The notes: generated by a model not told the origin, from the letters alone. A stretch of 64,000 bases of DNA from Paenarthrobacter nitroguajacolicus (GCF_007786235.1 NZ_VNFK01000009.1:62001-126000); one strand, 5' to 3'; positions 16,801 through 25,142 are shown, counted from the first letter of the stretch. Made by a program: numbers and translations.

Positions 16801-18800
16801 ATGAAACCGTCCACCGTGGGGGTGAAGCGCAGGCCCATTTCATAACTGCCGCCGTCGCCGGAATCCTGCACAGCCGGTGCGGTCTGGCCAAAGACGCTGT
16901 AGGGTCCGCTCAAGACCAGGCTCCTGCTGGCGGCGGGCCCTATGTTGGCACTGTCATCAATGGCCCGGGCCTGGATGGTGGCAGTATCGAAGCCTTTCTG
17001 GATATAGGTGTACGTCCAATTTTGTTTGCCCACGGCGGGGTGCCACGTGCCGCCGCCGTCGGTTGAAACCTCCACGCCGGCCACCACCCCGCCCGTATCG
17101 GCCGCGGTTCCCGTGACGGTCACACTGGTCCCATGGGGCACAGCGGCGCCATTGGCCGGGGCAGTGATGGCGGTTGTGGGCGCGGTCCGGTCCGTGCTCG
17201 CGACGGCGACGGTCAGCCCGGCGGCACGAGTGGCAGGCTGGGCCCCCATATCGGCCAGAAGATTGACCTGGGCCTGCCGCATCCGCGGATCTGCCGGCGC
17301 GCCCTCGCCGTCATGCACGTCATCCAAGCCCCAGGTCCACTGGACGCTGCCCGCTGAGAAGACCAGCGCGCCACTGGCGGCGCGGTATAGGGTCACGTGG
17401 TGGGTCGTTGTGCCGGGCAGGACGGTATTGCCGAAGTCCTGAAGATACTGCGGCACCTCGCCCACGGTGGTGGACAACCGGATCAACCCCGGTGGGCGGA
17501 ACCCGTTGTCCAGGTCTTCGTCGGACTCATACCCTACCGTGTGGGGCGCCAGTGCCGCAGAGGATCCGGCCGGCAACGAGGTGAGGGACGTATTGCGCCA
17601 CAGTCTGGTTTTGCCTTCCTCCGAATCGACGGTCACCGGTAAGTCGGAGTAGTTGGACATATAGATGGTTCCTGTCAGCCCGTTCTCGGGCAGCCCACCA
17701 CCATTGGTCTGGGCGGCGAACCGCGGATCCCGCCAGGTGCCGGTCCATTCCGAGCTGGGGTCGATCTTTTCGTTGGCCCAGGTCTCCTTGTAGGAGGTCA
17801 GCGTCCGTCCCGTGCCACCATCCACCGGGGAGGGTTCGAACCGGGTGCGCCAGTAGCCCTCGTTGCCGGAGAGGAACTGCAGATTCACCCCTGCATCGCG
17901 GGCGGCGGTGATGTTGGCGCGCTGGGGGCCGGACCAGTATTCGTCGTGCCCGACGGAGAGGAAGACCTTGTGGTTCAGCAGTTGTGAGCCGTTGCGGTCG
18001 GTATCGAGGCCGCTGATGTAGCTGACGTCGTAGCCGTTCTGCTCCAGGAAACGCACCATCGGGTATTCGTTGGAGAAGTAGAAGTCCCGCCCACCGGGCC
18101 CGCCGCGGGTGGCTACCGGTCGGTTGTAGCTGACCTTGTAGGCACGGCCGTTCGTGCCTTGGTAGAAGTCCGAGCCACCGTAGGAGTTATAGGCCTGCCA
18201 GGAGGGATCGGAGGTCTGGAAGAGAACATCGGACCGGCTGCCATCGGAACGCACGATGAAGGTGATGTGGCTTTGCCCGCCGGTATCGGGCCTGGTCAGA
18301 AGGGCGACATAGACACCTGAAACCGCGGTCGCGGGAACCTGCCACGTTGCGGACACCGCCCAGGTCCCGCAGTCGTACAGCCCTGTGGTGAGGTCAGTGA
18401 GGCATTGGGGCTGGTTTTGACGAACCACCGACGGTGTCACGTCAGCGATCTTGCGGGCTCCGGCGCCGCCGTACCAGCCTGTGCGGTAGACCGCGATCGT
18501 GTAGCTGGGCGCGGACGTGTCAATTTTGAAGCGGATCGGCTGGCCCGCATTGACGCTGATCTCGGTCGAAAAGCCTTGGATGCTGTCATCGCCCGGCCCG
18601 GAAATGTCCCACTCCGAGGGCGGACTTCCGACCTTGGAGTTTTCACAGACAACAGGATTCACCACCGGGTCGCAGGGCCCCGCCGCAAGGGCCGCCGCGG
18701 GGGCCGTAAGAGGCAGCAGGGCTGCCATCATGGCAATCACCAAGGACGCAATGAAGCCCTTCAAGGGTGATTGCGGCCGGGAGGCTGAATGACCGGGCAT
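13896..18800 (-). CDS. giant secreted multidomain protein: DMFase beta-like domain, DUF4082 and Ig-like repeats
   Basis: A 1634-residue exported protein. Residues 1-40 form a signal peptide. Residues about 45-530 resemble the N,N-dimethylformamidase beta-subunit-like domain, with SVGHDEYWSG and FLSGNEGYWRTRF segments. A bacterial Ig domain follows (about 545-630). Four DUF4082 domains (about 633-783, 901-1046, 1163-1310 and 1421-1570) alternate with three SbsA-type Ig-like domains. DUF4082 blocks share RFYK-x-x-x-NTGTH. Two begin with a Cys-Pro-Cys motif. The final 60 residues are Ser/Pro/Thr rich and end in GGLLCGLLGTC. The function is probably surface or matrix binding, possibly carbohydrate-related; no substrate can be assigned. 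No LPXTG sorting signal is present. Confidence 0.8.
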   Translation of the reverse strand: MPGHSASRPQSPLKGFIASLVIAMMAALLPLTAPAAALAAGPCDPVVNPVVCENSKVGSPPSEWDISGPGDDSIQGFSTEISVNAGQPIRFKIDTSAPSYTIAVYRTGWYGGAGARKIADVTPSVVRQNQPQCLTDLTTGLYDCGTWAVSATWQVPATAVSGVYVALLTRPDTGGQSHITFIVRSDGSRSDVLFQTSDPSWQAYNSYGGSDFYQGTNGRAYKVSYNRPVATRGGPGGRDFYFSNEYPMVRFLEQNGYDVSYISGLDTDRNGSQLLNHKVFLSVGHDEYWSGPQRANITAARDAGVNLQFLSGNEGYWRTRFEPSPVDGGTGRTLTSYKETWANEKIDPSSEWTGTWRDPRFAAQTNGGGLPENGLTGTIYMSNYSDLPVTVDSEEGKTRLWRNTSLTSLPAGSSAALAPHTVGYESDEDLDNGFRPPGLIRLSTTVGEVPQYLQDFGNTVLPGTTTHHVTLYRAASGALVFSAGSVQWTWGLDDVHDGEGAPADPRMRQAQVNLLADMGAQPATRAAGLTVAVASTDRTAPTTAITAPANGAAVPHGTSVTVTGTAADTGGVVAGVEVSTDGGGTWHPAVGKQNWTYTYIQKGFDTATIQARAIDDSANIGPAASRSLVLSGPYSVFGQTAPAVQDSGDGGSYEMGLRFTPTVDGFITGVRFYKSAANTGTHTGSLWSSSGERLATATFTNETPSGWQSVLFSQAVPVAAGQKYTVSYWTPNGRYSIQNFQWASFGSAAAPLTVAGGFGAEPAGVYATSSGFPTSSYNGGNYFVDALFGTADTTPMTVSGHTPFPSSSSVSVDTKVSAVFSKPVTASSIQLTLQSPDGPVPGTTAYDPATRRATFTPTSALAFSTQYTATLAGADTLGGPVTAGGTWSFTTAATLPVPGSCPCSLFDDSVTPGIAEIQDGVPLTLGVRFSSVSAGEVVGMRFYKSAGNTGTHNGALYTAAGQQLATVTFTNESASGWQTAMFSQPVPMAATTDYIVSYKSLTGTYSATSNGFGSGMSVGPLRTASDAGAYTYSGDFPGSRSNASYLVDVIVTVPPPAFTPSAHSPLPGASSVPLDAAVSAVLSEPAEASSVNLAVKDAGGTTVAGSTSYDPQTRKVTFTPAGPLAAGTSYTATVTATAVSRQPLSNASWTFSTVPAPRTPGMCPCTLYQDTVTPGTPDANDGVPLSLGVRFASDTAGQVTGVRFYKAAGNTGTHTGSVYTAGGQLLATVTFTNESSSGWQTAMFSQPVNIDANTEYVVAYKSPAGSYSYTAGGFGEGFTSGPLRTAPDSGAFAYNNDFPSSPSTASYLVDLVFMAAVPPLTITDRSPAPDATGVPVDVKPTLTLSSAIKPGASFALAANEAPVAGSAALSPDGRTLTFTPAAPLPANTAISVSVGNLESQQGQTLPATTWQFTTADPDAQQSSIFGDLQPQTAASDDASSVELGTKFTVSETGNVTGIRFYKGTGNTGTHIGSLWNAAGTRLAQVTFANETATGWQTAMLSSPVAVTPGETYIVSYLAPNGRYAYTPAFFAQTWVSGVFTATGPDNGRYRYGTGGAAPTNSWNSTNYFVDVLYSATTAPAQATPTPTATPAPSGSATATPSPSSSVSSSPSPSPSPSPSPTGSGGLLCGLLGTC

Positions 18801-19252
18801 CGAAGCTCCTGGGAGTGGTACGCCTGTTGCGAGTATGGATCCGTGCTTGCCACACGGTCCCTGCTTGCCGCTCCCCAGCCAGGGTCAAACCAAAAATCTT
18901 CAGTTATGAAACACCCGGGTCCTGAACTTGGACCGGCCATGAAGAAGAACCAGACCGGACCACCATCGACCTTGTAGACCAAGAGGTCGAAGCACATCAT
19001 CAAGTAACCCTTGGCAGGAGTGTAGGGGCGCCGCGTGCGCGCGGCAAGACTTCCCGCCTACCAGGGCCGGATTTCCTCGCACCGTCTTTCCTCGCACCGT
19101 CATCCCAACGCGGTCTTCTCCGGCCCAGGACAGGCAACGCTTCGCCCCAGCGCTAGCCTCATCAGGGCCGGCACACTGGGACTTGCCACCTCCCAGGGCG
19201 GTTTCGAAGATTCGAGGACTGCAGCATCCAATATTTCCGCTATCATCGTTTT
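18801..19252. other. intergenic region between giant secreted protein and CmtR-like gene
   Basis: A 450-base region between divergent genes. The left part (18841-18884) holds two adjacent hairpins in the leader of the secreted-protein gene, listed separately. The remainder has no convincing open frame, tRNA or repeat. The promoter of the ArsR gene must lie in the final 60 bases, where an A/T-rich stretch (ATATTTCCGCTATCATCG) precedes the ATG. Confidence 0.5.
18841..18884 (-). promoter_or_regulatory. tandem hairpins in the 5' leader of the giant secreted-protein gene
   Basis: On the minus strand the leader can form a hairpin with stem CCGTG/CACGG (18841-18857) next to one with stem CCCTG/CAGGG (18859-18884). 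Both loops carry the same GGCAAG sequence. They sit 40-85 bases before the start codon. The repeat of the loop sequence suggests an RNA element or a protein-binding leader. It does not match a riboswitch class that I recognise. Confidence 0.3.
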
Positions 19253-19639
19253 ATGACGATTGATGATGCGTTCTTACGTGATCCGTGCGCCGCGTTGGAC
19301 CCCGCGGCTGCCCTGTTCCATTCCCTCAGTGATCCGACCCGCTTGAGTATCGTGAAGCGGATGGCCGGGGGAGAGGTCCGGGTTGGTGACCTGACCGGGG
19401 AGCTGGGTCTGGCCCAATCCACGGTATCTGCCCATGTGGCGTGCTTGCGTGACTGTGGCCTGGTGCAGGGTCGCACGCAGGGCCGCAGCGTCTATTACTC
19501 GCTTTCCCGTCCGGAGCTGATGGACATGCTCGCCCAGGCCGAGATCCTGCTGGCAGCTACCGGCAATGCGGTTAGCCTCTGCCCGAACTATGGCATTGGC
19601 AGCACCGGCACGGCCCCTACGACGGAGGTGGCCCGATGA
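19253..19639 (+). CDS. cmtR: ArsR/SmtB-family metal sensor, CmtR-like
   Basis: A 128-residue winged-helix repressor. The recognition-helix region (LAQSTVSAHVACLRDCGLV) contains Cys64 and Cys68, and the C-terminal tail carries Cys110. This three-Cys arrangement matches mycobacterial CmtR, which uses two Cys in the DNA-binding region and one in the tail for Cd(II)/Pb(II). A further Cys (residue 12) is near the N-terminus. It is followed without a gap (ATGA overlap) by a CadA-type P-type ATPase, so Cd/Pb/Zn control of export is likely. Confidence 0.85.
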   Translation: MTIDDAFLRDPCAALDPAAALFHSLSDPTRLSIVKRMAGGEVRVGDLTGELGLAQSTVSAHVACLRDCGLVQGRTQGRSVYYSLSRPELMDMLAQAEILLAATGNAVSLCPNYGIGSTGTAPTTEVAR

Positions 19640-21588
19640 GTGACGCCTGCTGCGGTGACGTGAAGCCCGGCGCTGACGAACAGGAAGAGGGGGAGGAGGC
19701 CGGAGGTTTCTGGCAGGTCCGCGAGGTCCGGGCGGCAGCCGTTTCCGGTGTCCTGCTTCTGGCGGCGTGGATTGCGTCGCTGACCGACGCGCCGCAGTGG
19801 CTGACACTTCCGCTGGAGATCGCCGCGCTGCTGGTGGCCGCCTGGACGTTCGTTCCGTCCACCCTCCGCCGCCTCCTTAAGGGCAAAATCGGCGTAGGCA
19901 CGCTGATGACGATTGCGGCAGTCGGTGCGGTCGCTCTGGGCCAGTACGAGGAAGCGGCCATGCTGGCCTTCCTCTACGCCATCTCTGAAGGCCTTGAGGA
20001 ATACTCGCTGGCGAAAACCCGCCGCGGCCTGCGGGCCCTGCTGGACCTGGTGCCTGCTGAGGCGACCGTGCTTCGCAGCGGCGCGGAAGTCACGATTGAT
20101 CCCGCTGAGCTGGTGCTGGGGGACCGGATGGTCGTCCGGCCCGGAGAACGCCTGGCTACTGATGGGCGGATCATCACCGGGCGAACCTCTTTGGACACGT
20201 CTGCGCTGACCGGTGAGTCCGTGCCGGTGGAGGTGGGGCCCGGCAGTGAGGTCTGGGCCGGTTCGATCAACGGCACCGGCCCGCTCGAGGTCGAAGTGAC
20301 CAGCACGGCCGAGAATAACTCGCTGGCCAGGATCGTGCACATCGTCGAAGCTGAGCAGTCCCGAAAAGGCCCGGGCCAGCGGCTGGCCGACTCCATCGCC
20401 AGCAAGCTTGTCCCGGGGATCCTTATCGCCGCGGTCCTGATCATCGGGTTCGGCTTCATCGTTGGTGAACCGCTGCTGTGGTTCGAACGCGCCCTGGTTG
20501 TCCTTGTTGCTGCCTCTCCCTGCGCTCTGGCCATTTCCGTGCCCGTCACGGTTGTCGCATCCGTCGGTGCCGCGAGCCGGATCGGCGTGCTTATCAAGGG
20601 CGGCGGAGCACTGGAAACCCTCGGCAGGATCCGCACCATCGCGCTGGACAAGACCGGAACCCTGACCCGGAACAAACCTGCCGTGATCGACGTCGCCACC
20701 GCCCGAACGTCCACCAAAGAGCAGGTTCTGGCCCTCGCGGCCGGCTTGGAGGCCCGTAGCGAACACCCGCTCGCCCGCGCCATCCTCGCCGCGGCTTCCG
20801 CCCGGGCGGCCGTGACTGATGTGGACGCCGTCCCCGGTGCAGGCCTGACAGGCGCGCTCGAGGGCAGGACGGTGCGTCTCGGCAGGCCCGGCTGGATCGA
20901 CGCCAGCTCCTTGTCAGCCGAGGTCGAGCGGATGCAACAGGCCGGCGCGACCGCCGTCCTGATCGAAGACGACGGACAGGTCATCGGCGCCATCGCGGTC
21001 CGCGACGAGCTGCGCCCCGAGGCCCGGGACGTCATCGCCCGCCTCACTGCCTCCGGCTACACCACCGCCATGCTTACCGGCGACAACACGATCACCGCCC
21101 ACGCCTTGGGCAAGGAAGCGGGCATCACCGAGGTCCATGCCGATCTGCGCCCCGAAGACAAGGCAGACATCATCCGCACCCTCCAGGGCCGCGCCCCGAC
21201 CGCGATGGTCGGCGACGGCGTCAACGACGCCCCCGCACTGGCGACCGCCGACACCGGCATCGCCATGGGAGCCATGGGCACCGACGTTGCGATCGAAACC
21301 GCCGATATCGCCCTCATGGGTGAGGACCTGAACCACCTTCCCCAGGTCCTCGATCACGCCCGCCGCACCCGGTCCATCATGCTTCAGAACGTCGGACTGT
21401 CCCTGGCTCTGATCGCGGTGCTTATCCCGCTGGCGCTGGTCGGTGCGCTCGGTCTGGCCGCTGTGGTCCTGATCCATGAACTGGCCGAAATCGTCGTGAT
21501 CGCCAACGGCGTCCGAGCCGGCCGGATCAGCCGCAGAACCGTGCTCAAGACCGCCCGGCCGGCCCCGGCCCTGGAACCGGCATCATGA
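19636..21588 (+). CDS. cadA: Cd2+/Zn2+/Pb2+-exporting P1B-type ATPase
   Basis: A 650-residue heavy-metal P-type ATPase. The transmembrane metal site is Ser-Pro-Cys (294-296), the phosphorylation motif is DKTGT with Asp338, and the P1B-specific His-Pro is at 377-378. GDGVNDAPAL completes the hinge. Instead of an HMA domain the N-terminus has a short DACCGD with two adjacent Cys, which could act as a metal-capture site. It overlaps the CmtR-like gene upstream and LspA downstream by four bases each, forming a three-gene operon. Confidence 0.9.
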   Translation: MSDACCGDVKPGADEQEEGEEAGGFWQVREVRAAAVSGVLLLAAWIASLTDAPQWLTLPLEIAALLVAAWTFVPSTLRRLLKGKIGVGTLMTIAAVGAVALGQYEEAAMLAFLYAISEGLEEYSLAKTRRGLRALLDLVPAEATVLRSGAEVTIDPAELVLGDRMVVRPGERLATDGRIITGRTSLDTSALTGESVPVEVGPGSEVWAGSINGTGPLEVEVTSTAENNSLARIVHIVEAEQSRKGPGQRLADSIASKLVPGILIAAVLIIGFGFIVGEPLLWFERALVVLVAASPCALAISVPVTVVASVGAASRIGVLIKGGGALETLGRIRTIALDKTGTLTRNKPAVIDVATARTSTKEQVLALAAGLEARSEHPLARAILAAASARAAVTDVDAVPGAGLTGALEGRTVRLGRPGWIDASSLSAEVERMQQAGATAVLIEDDGQVIGAIAVRDELRPEARDVIARLTASGYTTAMLTGDNTITAHALGKEAGITEVHADLRPEDKADIIRTLQGRAPTAMVGDGVNDAPALATADTGIAMGAMGTDVAIETADIALMGEDLNHLPQVLDHARRTRSIMLQNVGLSLALIAVLIPLALVGALGLAAVVLIHELAEIVVIANGVRAGRISRRTVLKTARPAPALEPAS

Positions 21589-22097
21589 GCACGGAACCCA
21601 CATCAACGACCAAGGCCCCCGCGGGCCGGACGTCACGGCGGATCCGGGTCCTGCTGGTTGTTGTGGCGGCCGCCCTGGCCGCCGCCGATCTTATCGTCAA
21701 GGCTGTGGCCGAGACCGTTCTCTCTGCGGGGGCAACCAATGATCTCGGGCCGATCAACATCAAGCTGGTCTACAACCGCGGTGTCGCTTTCAGTATGGGC
21801 GCGGGCTTGCCGGCCTGGGCCGTCATCGCAGGCACGGGGGTGATCCTGGCCGCCCTGCTCTGGTTCCTGCTCGCCGCAGCGCCCGGCATGTCCCTGCTCT
21901 CCCGGGCAGGGGCGGCCCTGTTGCTTGGAGGAGCCGCCGGAAACTTCATCGACCGGCTCGACGGGCAGGGGGTGGTGGACTACCTCCACACCGGGTGGTT
22001 CCCCACCTTCAACCTCGCCGATGTATTCGTCACCACCGGCGTAGCGGTTCTGGTCCTCGGGGTTGTCCTTTCCCCGAGGGCGCGACCGGAGGACTAG
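21585..22097 (+). CDS. lspA: lipoprotein signal peptidase (signal peptidase II), metal-operon copy 1
   Basis: A 170-residue four-helix membrane protease of family A8 that cleaves prolipoproteins before the lipidated Cys. The two catalytic aspartates lie in GNFIDR (Asp123) and NLADVF (Asp146), with the conserved YNRGVAFS segment near residue 63. It is coupled to cadA by a 4-base overlap. LspA-like genes also follow Pb/Cd ATPases in other metal operons (for example pbrC). A second lspA lies at 37.8-38.3 kb. Confidence 0.88.
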   Translation: MSTEPTSTTKAPAGRTSRRIRVLLVVVAAALAAADLIVKAVAETVLSAGATNDLGPINIKLVYNRGVAFSMGAGLPAWAVIAGTGVILAALLWFLLAAAPGMSLLSRAGAALLLGGAAGNFIDRLDGQGVVDYLHTGWFPTFNLADVFVTTGVAVLVLGVVLSPRARPED

Positions 22098-22227
22098 GCG
22101 CTGGCCGTTCCATCCGGGGCCGGCGACGGCTGTTCATGGCCGGGCGTTTCAATGCCGGGCGGTTCGGCCAGCACCAAGACTACCCCGGGCAGCGGCATCA
22201 GTGAAGGGCGGGTGGCCTGGTTATCGC

Positions 22228-22251
22228 GCGTATGAACACATGTTCATACGC
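22228..22251. promoter_or_regulatory. ArsR/SmtB-type operator (perfect 11-2-11 inverted repeat)
   Basis: Arms GCGTATGAACA and TGTTCATACGC are perfect inverted repeats separated by CA. The TGAACA-NN-TGTTCA core matches the classical operator of SmtB/CadC/ZiaR-type repressors. It lies 130 bases after lspA and about 280 bases before the next gene. No Shine-Dalgarno or reading frame overlaps it. The site probably marks the promoter of the 4-helix membrane-protein gene. Confidence 0.7.
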
Positions 22252-22528
22252 TGTTGCTAGAATCAGTCTCTGATATTCTCCGCAGCAGCTGTGAGGCTTC
22301 TCCGCGCCAATGGTCCTGGCCTAATGTGCTAGCGCTCCAAGAGTCCCGTGGTGGTCGTCGATGTTGCTGACTGCCGCTTCAGCCGTCATTGGGGGTTCAG
22401 GTACTGGGGGAATATCCAGGCGGGACTGCCCCGCCTGCCCTATCTCGGTGCACCGCTTACTGTGCACCCGGTCCCGCCGCTGCTACGAATGATCCCGCAG
22501 TACCACTCTTCAAGGAGCCACCGAACCA

Positions 22529-22972
22529 ATGCTTTCAAACCCCGACGCAAGCCGGTCCGCGGCTCCTGCGGACGCCGGCAAGATGCCCCTCGGCGCCCGT
22601 CGACTCGTGCTCATCGGAGGACTGTGCATTCCGGTGGGGCTGGTTGCTGGCCCATATCTCTTTGGCCTTCAGCTGGTTGCCGTGGCGGGTGTCGTGGCTG
22701 TCGCCATTGCCCTGTCTTATCGGCGGGGCCAGTCCTGGTTTTCGCGCTGGTCCTGGCTGACAACGGCAGCCGGTGCGCTGTGGGTGACCGCAACGGTGGT
22801 CTACTGGCTGAGCATTGTGGCTGCTGTGGACGGTTCGTCGTCACCGTCCAGTCTTCCGACGGTGCTGTTCTACCTTGGTATGGCGGCCTTGACGGTCATG
22901 GTTTTTGGCACCATCGCGGGTTGGACCTCACGTTTGTTGTCCGACCGACGCTCCGTGGCCGCGGCACAGTAG
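22529..22972 (+). CDS. four-helix membrane protein behind an ArsR-type operator
   Basis: A 147-residue protein with four predicted transmembrane helices (about residues 26-46, 48-64, 75-97 and 108-128) and short charged ends. No metal-binding motif or known family was recognised. An AAGGAG-like sequence (CAAGGAGCC) precedes the ATG. The leader is about 280 bases from a perfect ArsR-type operator, so metal-responsive expression is likely. It is convergent with copC, and a strong hairpin lies between them. Confidence 0.6.
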   Translation: MLSNPDASRSAAPADAGKMPLGARRLVLIGGLCIPVGLVAGPYLFGLQLVAVAGVVAVAIALSYRRGQSWFSRWSWLTTAAGALWVTATVVYWLSIVAAVDGSSSPSSLPTVLFYLGMAALTVMVFGTIAGWTSRLLSDRRSVAAAQ

Positions 22973-22980
22973 CGTCCCGG

Positions 22981-23020
22981 GCCCGTCGGCTCCAGGCACG
23001 GTGACCCGGAGCCGACGGGC
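22981..23020. terminator. bidirectional hairpin terminator
   Basis: A perfect 13-base stem (GCCCGTCGGCTCC / GGAGCCGACGGGC) with a 14-base loop lies between the convergent four-helix protein gene and copC. No T-tract is seen on either side. Confidence 0.7.
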
Positions 23021-23053
23021 GAGGCGGAATGTCCGCTGGGTTCGCCGATTCCG

Positions 23054-23668
23054 CTACGCTCCCGAGATCTTTTCCCTGCGCTTGCGTGCAATGAAGAAGA
23101 CAGCGGCTACGACAGCCAGGATCGCGGCCGCAATGCCAACGGCCATGGGTGCGTTGTCATCGTTGGGTTTAATCTGCTCCGGCGCCGTTTGCGCCGCCGC
23201 TGCGGCGGCGCTGGAGGCAGTGCTCACGGCCGGGGTTGGCGTCGCAGATGGTGTGGCAGTAACGGCTTGGGCGGGATCCTGGACGGTGAAGGAGTAGTTT
23301 CCTTCGATGGGGTGCCCATCGGAGGAAACCGTCCGCCAGAGGACCTTGTATGTCCCATTGCTCCCGCCGGCTATGGCCGTGGAGATGGTAGGGCCGTCTA
23401 CGGTGACCTTGCCATCACTGAGTGTCTTGCCCGTCTCATCGGTGACGGTGATGACGCTGAGATTGAGCTGCGTGGCATCCATGGGCGGCTCCGAGAGCGT
23501 CAGGGAAACGATACCCGGGGCTGTGGTGACGGTGGCGTCCTTGGCCGGCACGGTGGATTCCAGGGCGTCGTGGGCCATTGCCGGCGCCGCGGCGAAGGCC
23601 GGGATGAGAATGGCCGCGGCGAGAGCCAGGCGGATGCGGACGCGTCGCTTATTGTTACGGGGATTCAT
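23054..23668 (-). CDS. copC: CopC-domain copper-binding protein with C-terminal membrane anchor
   Basis: A 204-residue exported protein. The signal peptide ends at AMA, leaving His33 as the first mature residue. A free N-terminal His is the Cu(II) ligand of CopC proteins. SDGHPI-x-G-x-Y-S-F, which holds the second conserved His, lies near residue 110. A Thr/Ala/Pro-rich linker leads to one C-terminal helix followed by a basic RKRREK tail, so it is probably held at the outer face of the membrane. It is the last gene of the ArsR-CDF-DsbA cluster. The ATG at 23668 was chosen because it gives a normal signal peptide. Confidence 0.85.
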   Translation of the reverse strand: MNPRNNKRRVRIRLALAAAILIPAFAAAPAMAHDALESTVPAKDATVTTAPGIVSLTLSEPPMDATQLNLSVITVTDETGKTLSDGKVTVDGPTISTAIAGGSNGTYKVLWRTVSSDGHPIEGNYSFTVQDPAQAVTATPSATPTPAVSTASSAAAAAAQTAPEQIKPNDDNAPMAVGIAAAILAVVAAVFFIARKRREKISGA

Positions 23669-23742
23669 GGGACTCTGCGATTCTGCTCGTTGAGAAGGGT
23701 TCAATGTGCTCGGTACGCGCCGGTGACACCCTAAGCCAATGC

Positions 23743-24357
23743 CTACAGTGTGGCGGCGGAAAGGGTCCGGGGAGGCCCCCGGGCCGGTGGCCGTGCCCGC
23801 TCGTTCCTTCGCAGATGAACGGTTTCCGTGGCTGTGACCGGCATGCAGGGATAGGCCCGGGGTTCGGATGGTTTGAGCAAGTCCAACAGGGGCCGCAGCC
23901 AGGCGGCCAAGGCCCACAAAGCCGACTCGCCCCGCGCCATCAGAAGAGCCGTGGCGAGGATTGCGGCCACATGCATTCCGAGCATCCCGGGGCTGACATC
24001 CGCGCTCAGATGCTCATGCCGGGCAACCCCGCCACCGTTGCCCGGGCCGGCTGCCGTTCCAGAGTGGTGGGCCAAGCCGGGCCTGGGCGTGCCGGCGCCT
24101 GCCAAGGCTGAGAACGCCAGGTGCAAAGCACTCTGGGATACACCCAGGTATACGGCCAGAAGGGGTGCCGTCATCTTTCTGCCGGCCATCAATATCGCCG
24201 ACAGGGCAATAACGGCGGTCAGCGCTGTCATGACCGGGAAAGCCGGCAGGTCACCTCCGGCCAGCGAATGTGCCGCTGCGGCCAGCGCAAGGACCATGAC
24301 CGCCACCGCAGCGGCCCGGGGAATACGGAACGGTGCACGCGCAGCAGTCAATCGCAC
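23743..24357 (-). CDS. membrane protein with His-rich loop, CopC-linked
   Basis: About 204 residues with four to five hydrophobic helices. A loop in the middle carries several histidines (LAHHSG and VARHEH). Translation probably starts at GTG 24357, because AAGGAAC precedes it at the normal distance, whereas the longer reading starts at an unsupported TTG. The C-terminal 40 residues are charged and probably cytoplasmic. No named family was recognised. Its position between dsbA and copC, together with the His-rich loop, suggests a role in copper or metal handling. Confidence 0.6.
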   Translation of the reverse strand: MRLTAARAPFRIPRAAAVAVMVLALAAAAHSLAGGDLPAFPVMTALTAVIALSAILMAGRKMTAPLLAVYLGVSQSALHLAFSALAGAGTPRPGLAHHSGTAAGPGNGGGVARHEHLSADVSPGMLGMHVAAILATALLMARGESALWALAAWLRPLLDLLKPSEPRAYPCMPVTATETVHLRRNERARPPARGPPRTLSAATL

Positions 24358-24452
24358 ACCGTTCCTTTCAAGGGATGGATTCGTTTTTACGTTACGAAGA
24401 AGCCTGTGGCAGGGCAACGCCCGAGGCGAAGCATGCTGTCCGGGACAGCCTG

Positions 24453-25142
24453 CTACTTGGCGGCGTCCGCGAGCAGTTGCCGGAATTGTTCTTTGGTCTC
24501 AAGAGTGAGCATCTTCCCGTTGAGGAAGAACGTCGGTGTGCCCTTGACGCCCAGCGCGGTGCCATCCGCGATGTCCTTCTTGATCCGTTCCTTGGTCTTG
24601 TCATCGGCCACGGCCGCGTCGTAGGCGGTCAGGTCCAGTCCAAGTTCTTCAGCGAAGGTGCGGAACAGAGGCGCCTGGGACTCGGTCTTCTCGCCCCATT
24701 GCGGCTGGGTTTCGAACATTTTGGCGTACATCTGCTCGTATTTGCCCTGCTGGGCTGCGGCTTCGACGGCAAGGGCGGCGGTGGCTGAATTACGGTGCGC
24801 GGGCAACGGGAAGTAGCGGTTGACGAAGGTGATCCGGTCGCCGAATTCCTTCTTCAATTCCTCGACCACCGGTTGGGCGGCAAGGCACGCTTCGCATTCG
24901 AAGTCCAGGAACTCAACGAGCTGGGCCTTTTCGGTGGCCGGGGAGGTCACGCGGTGGCTGTCTTCACGGACCAGTTGGGCTTCCGCGACCGGCGTCGGGG
25001 CGGCGGGGGCGGGCTTGTTCAGCGTGAAGACGGTGTACCAGATCACGCCGACAGCGACGAGGACGGCCAGCAGGACCCAGATGAAAACCCGGGCTTTCTT
25101 CGCGGTGTCCATGGGCGGGGGAGGGGTTTGGGTTTTGCTCAT
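24453..25142 (-). CDS. DsbA-family membrane-anchored thiol oxidoreductase
   Basis: A 229-residue protein with a cytoplasmic Pro-rich N-terminus, one membrane helix (about residues 18-40) and an extracytoplasmic thioredoxin-fold domain. The active site is CEAC (Cys83 and Cys86) in EFLDFECEAC, and a cis-Pro loop lies in KGTPTFFLNG. Such proteins introduce disulfides into exported proteins, and VKOR re-oxidises them; a VKOR gene lies at 35.7-36.4 kb. The start overlaps the CDF exporter stop by one base. Confidence 0.85.
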   Translation of the reverse strand: MSKTQTPPPPMDTAKKARVFIWVLLAVLVAVGVIWYTVFTLNKPAPAAPTPVAEAQLVREDSHRVTSPATEKAQLVEFLDFECEACLAAQPVVEELKKEFGDRITFVNRYFPLPAHRNSATAALAVEAAAQQGKYEQMYAKMFETQPQWGEKTESQAPLFRTFAEELGLDLTAYDAAVADDKTKERIKKDIADGTALGVKGTPTFFLNGKMLTLETKEQFRQLLADAAK

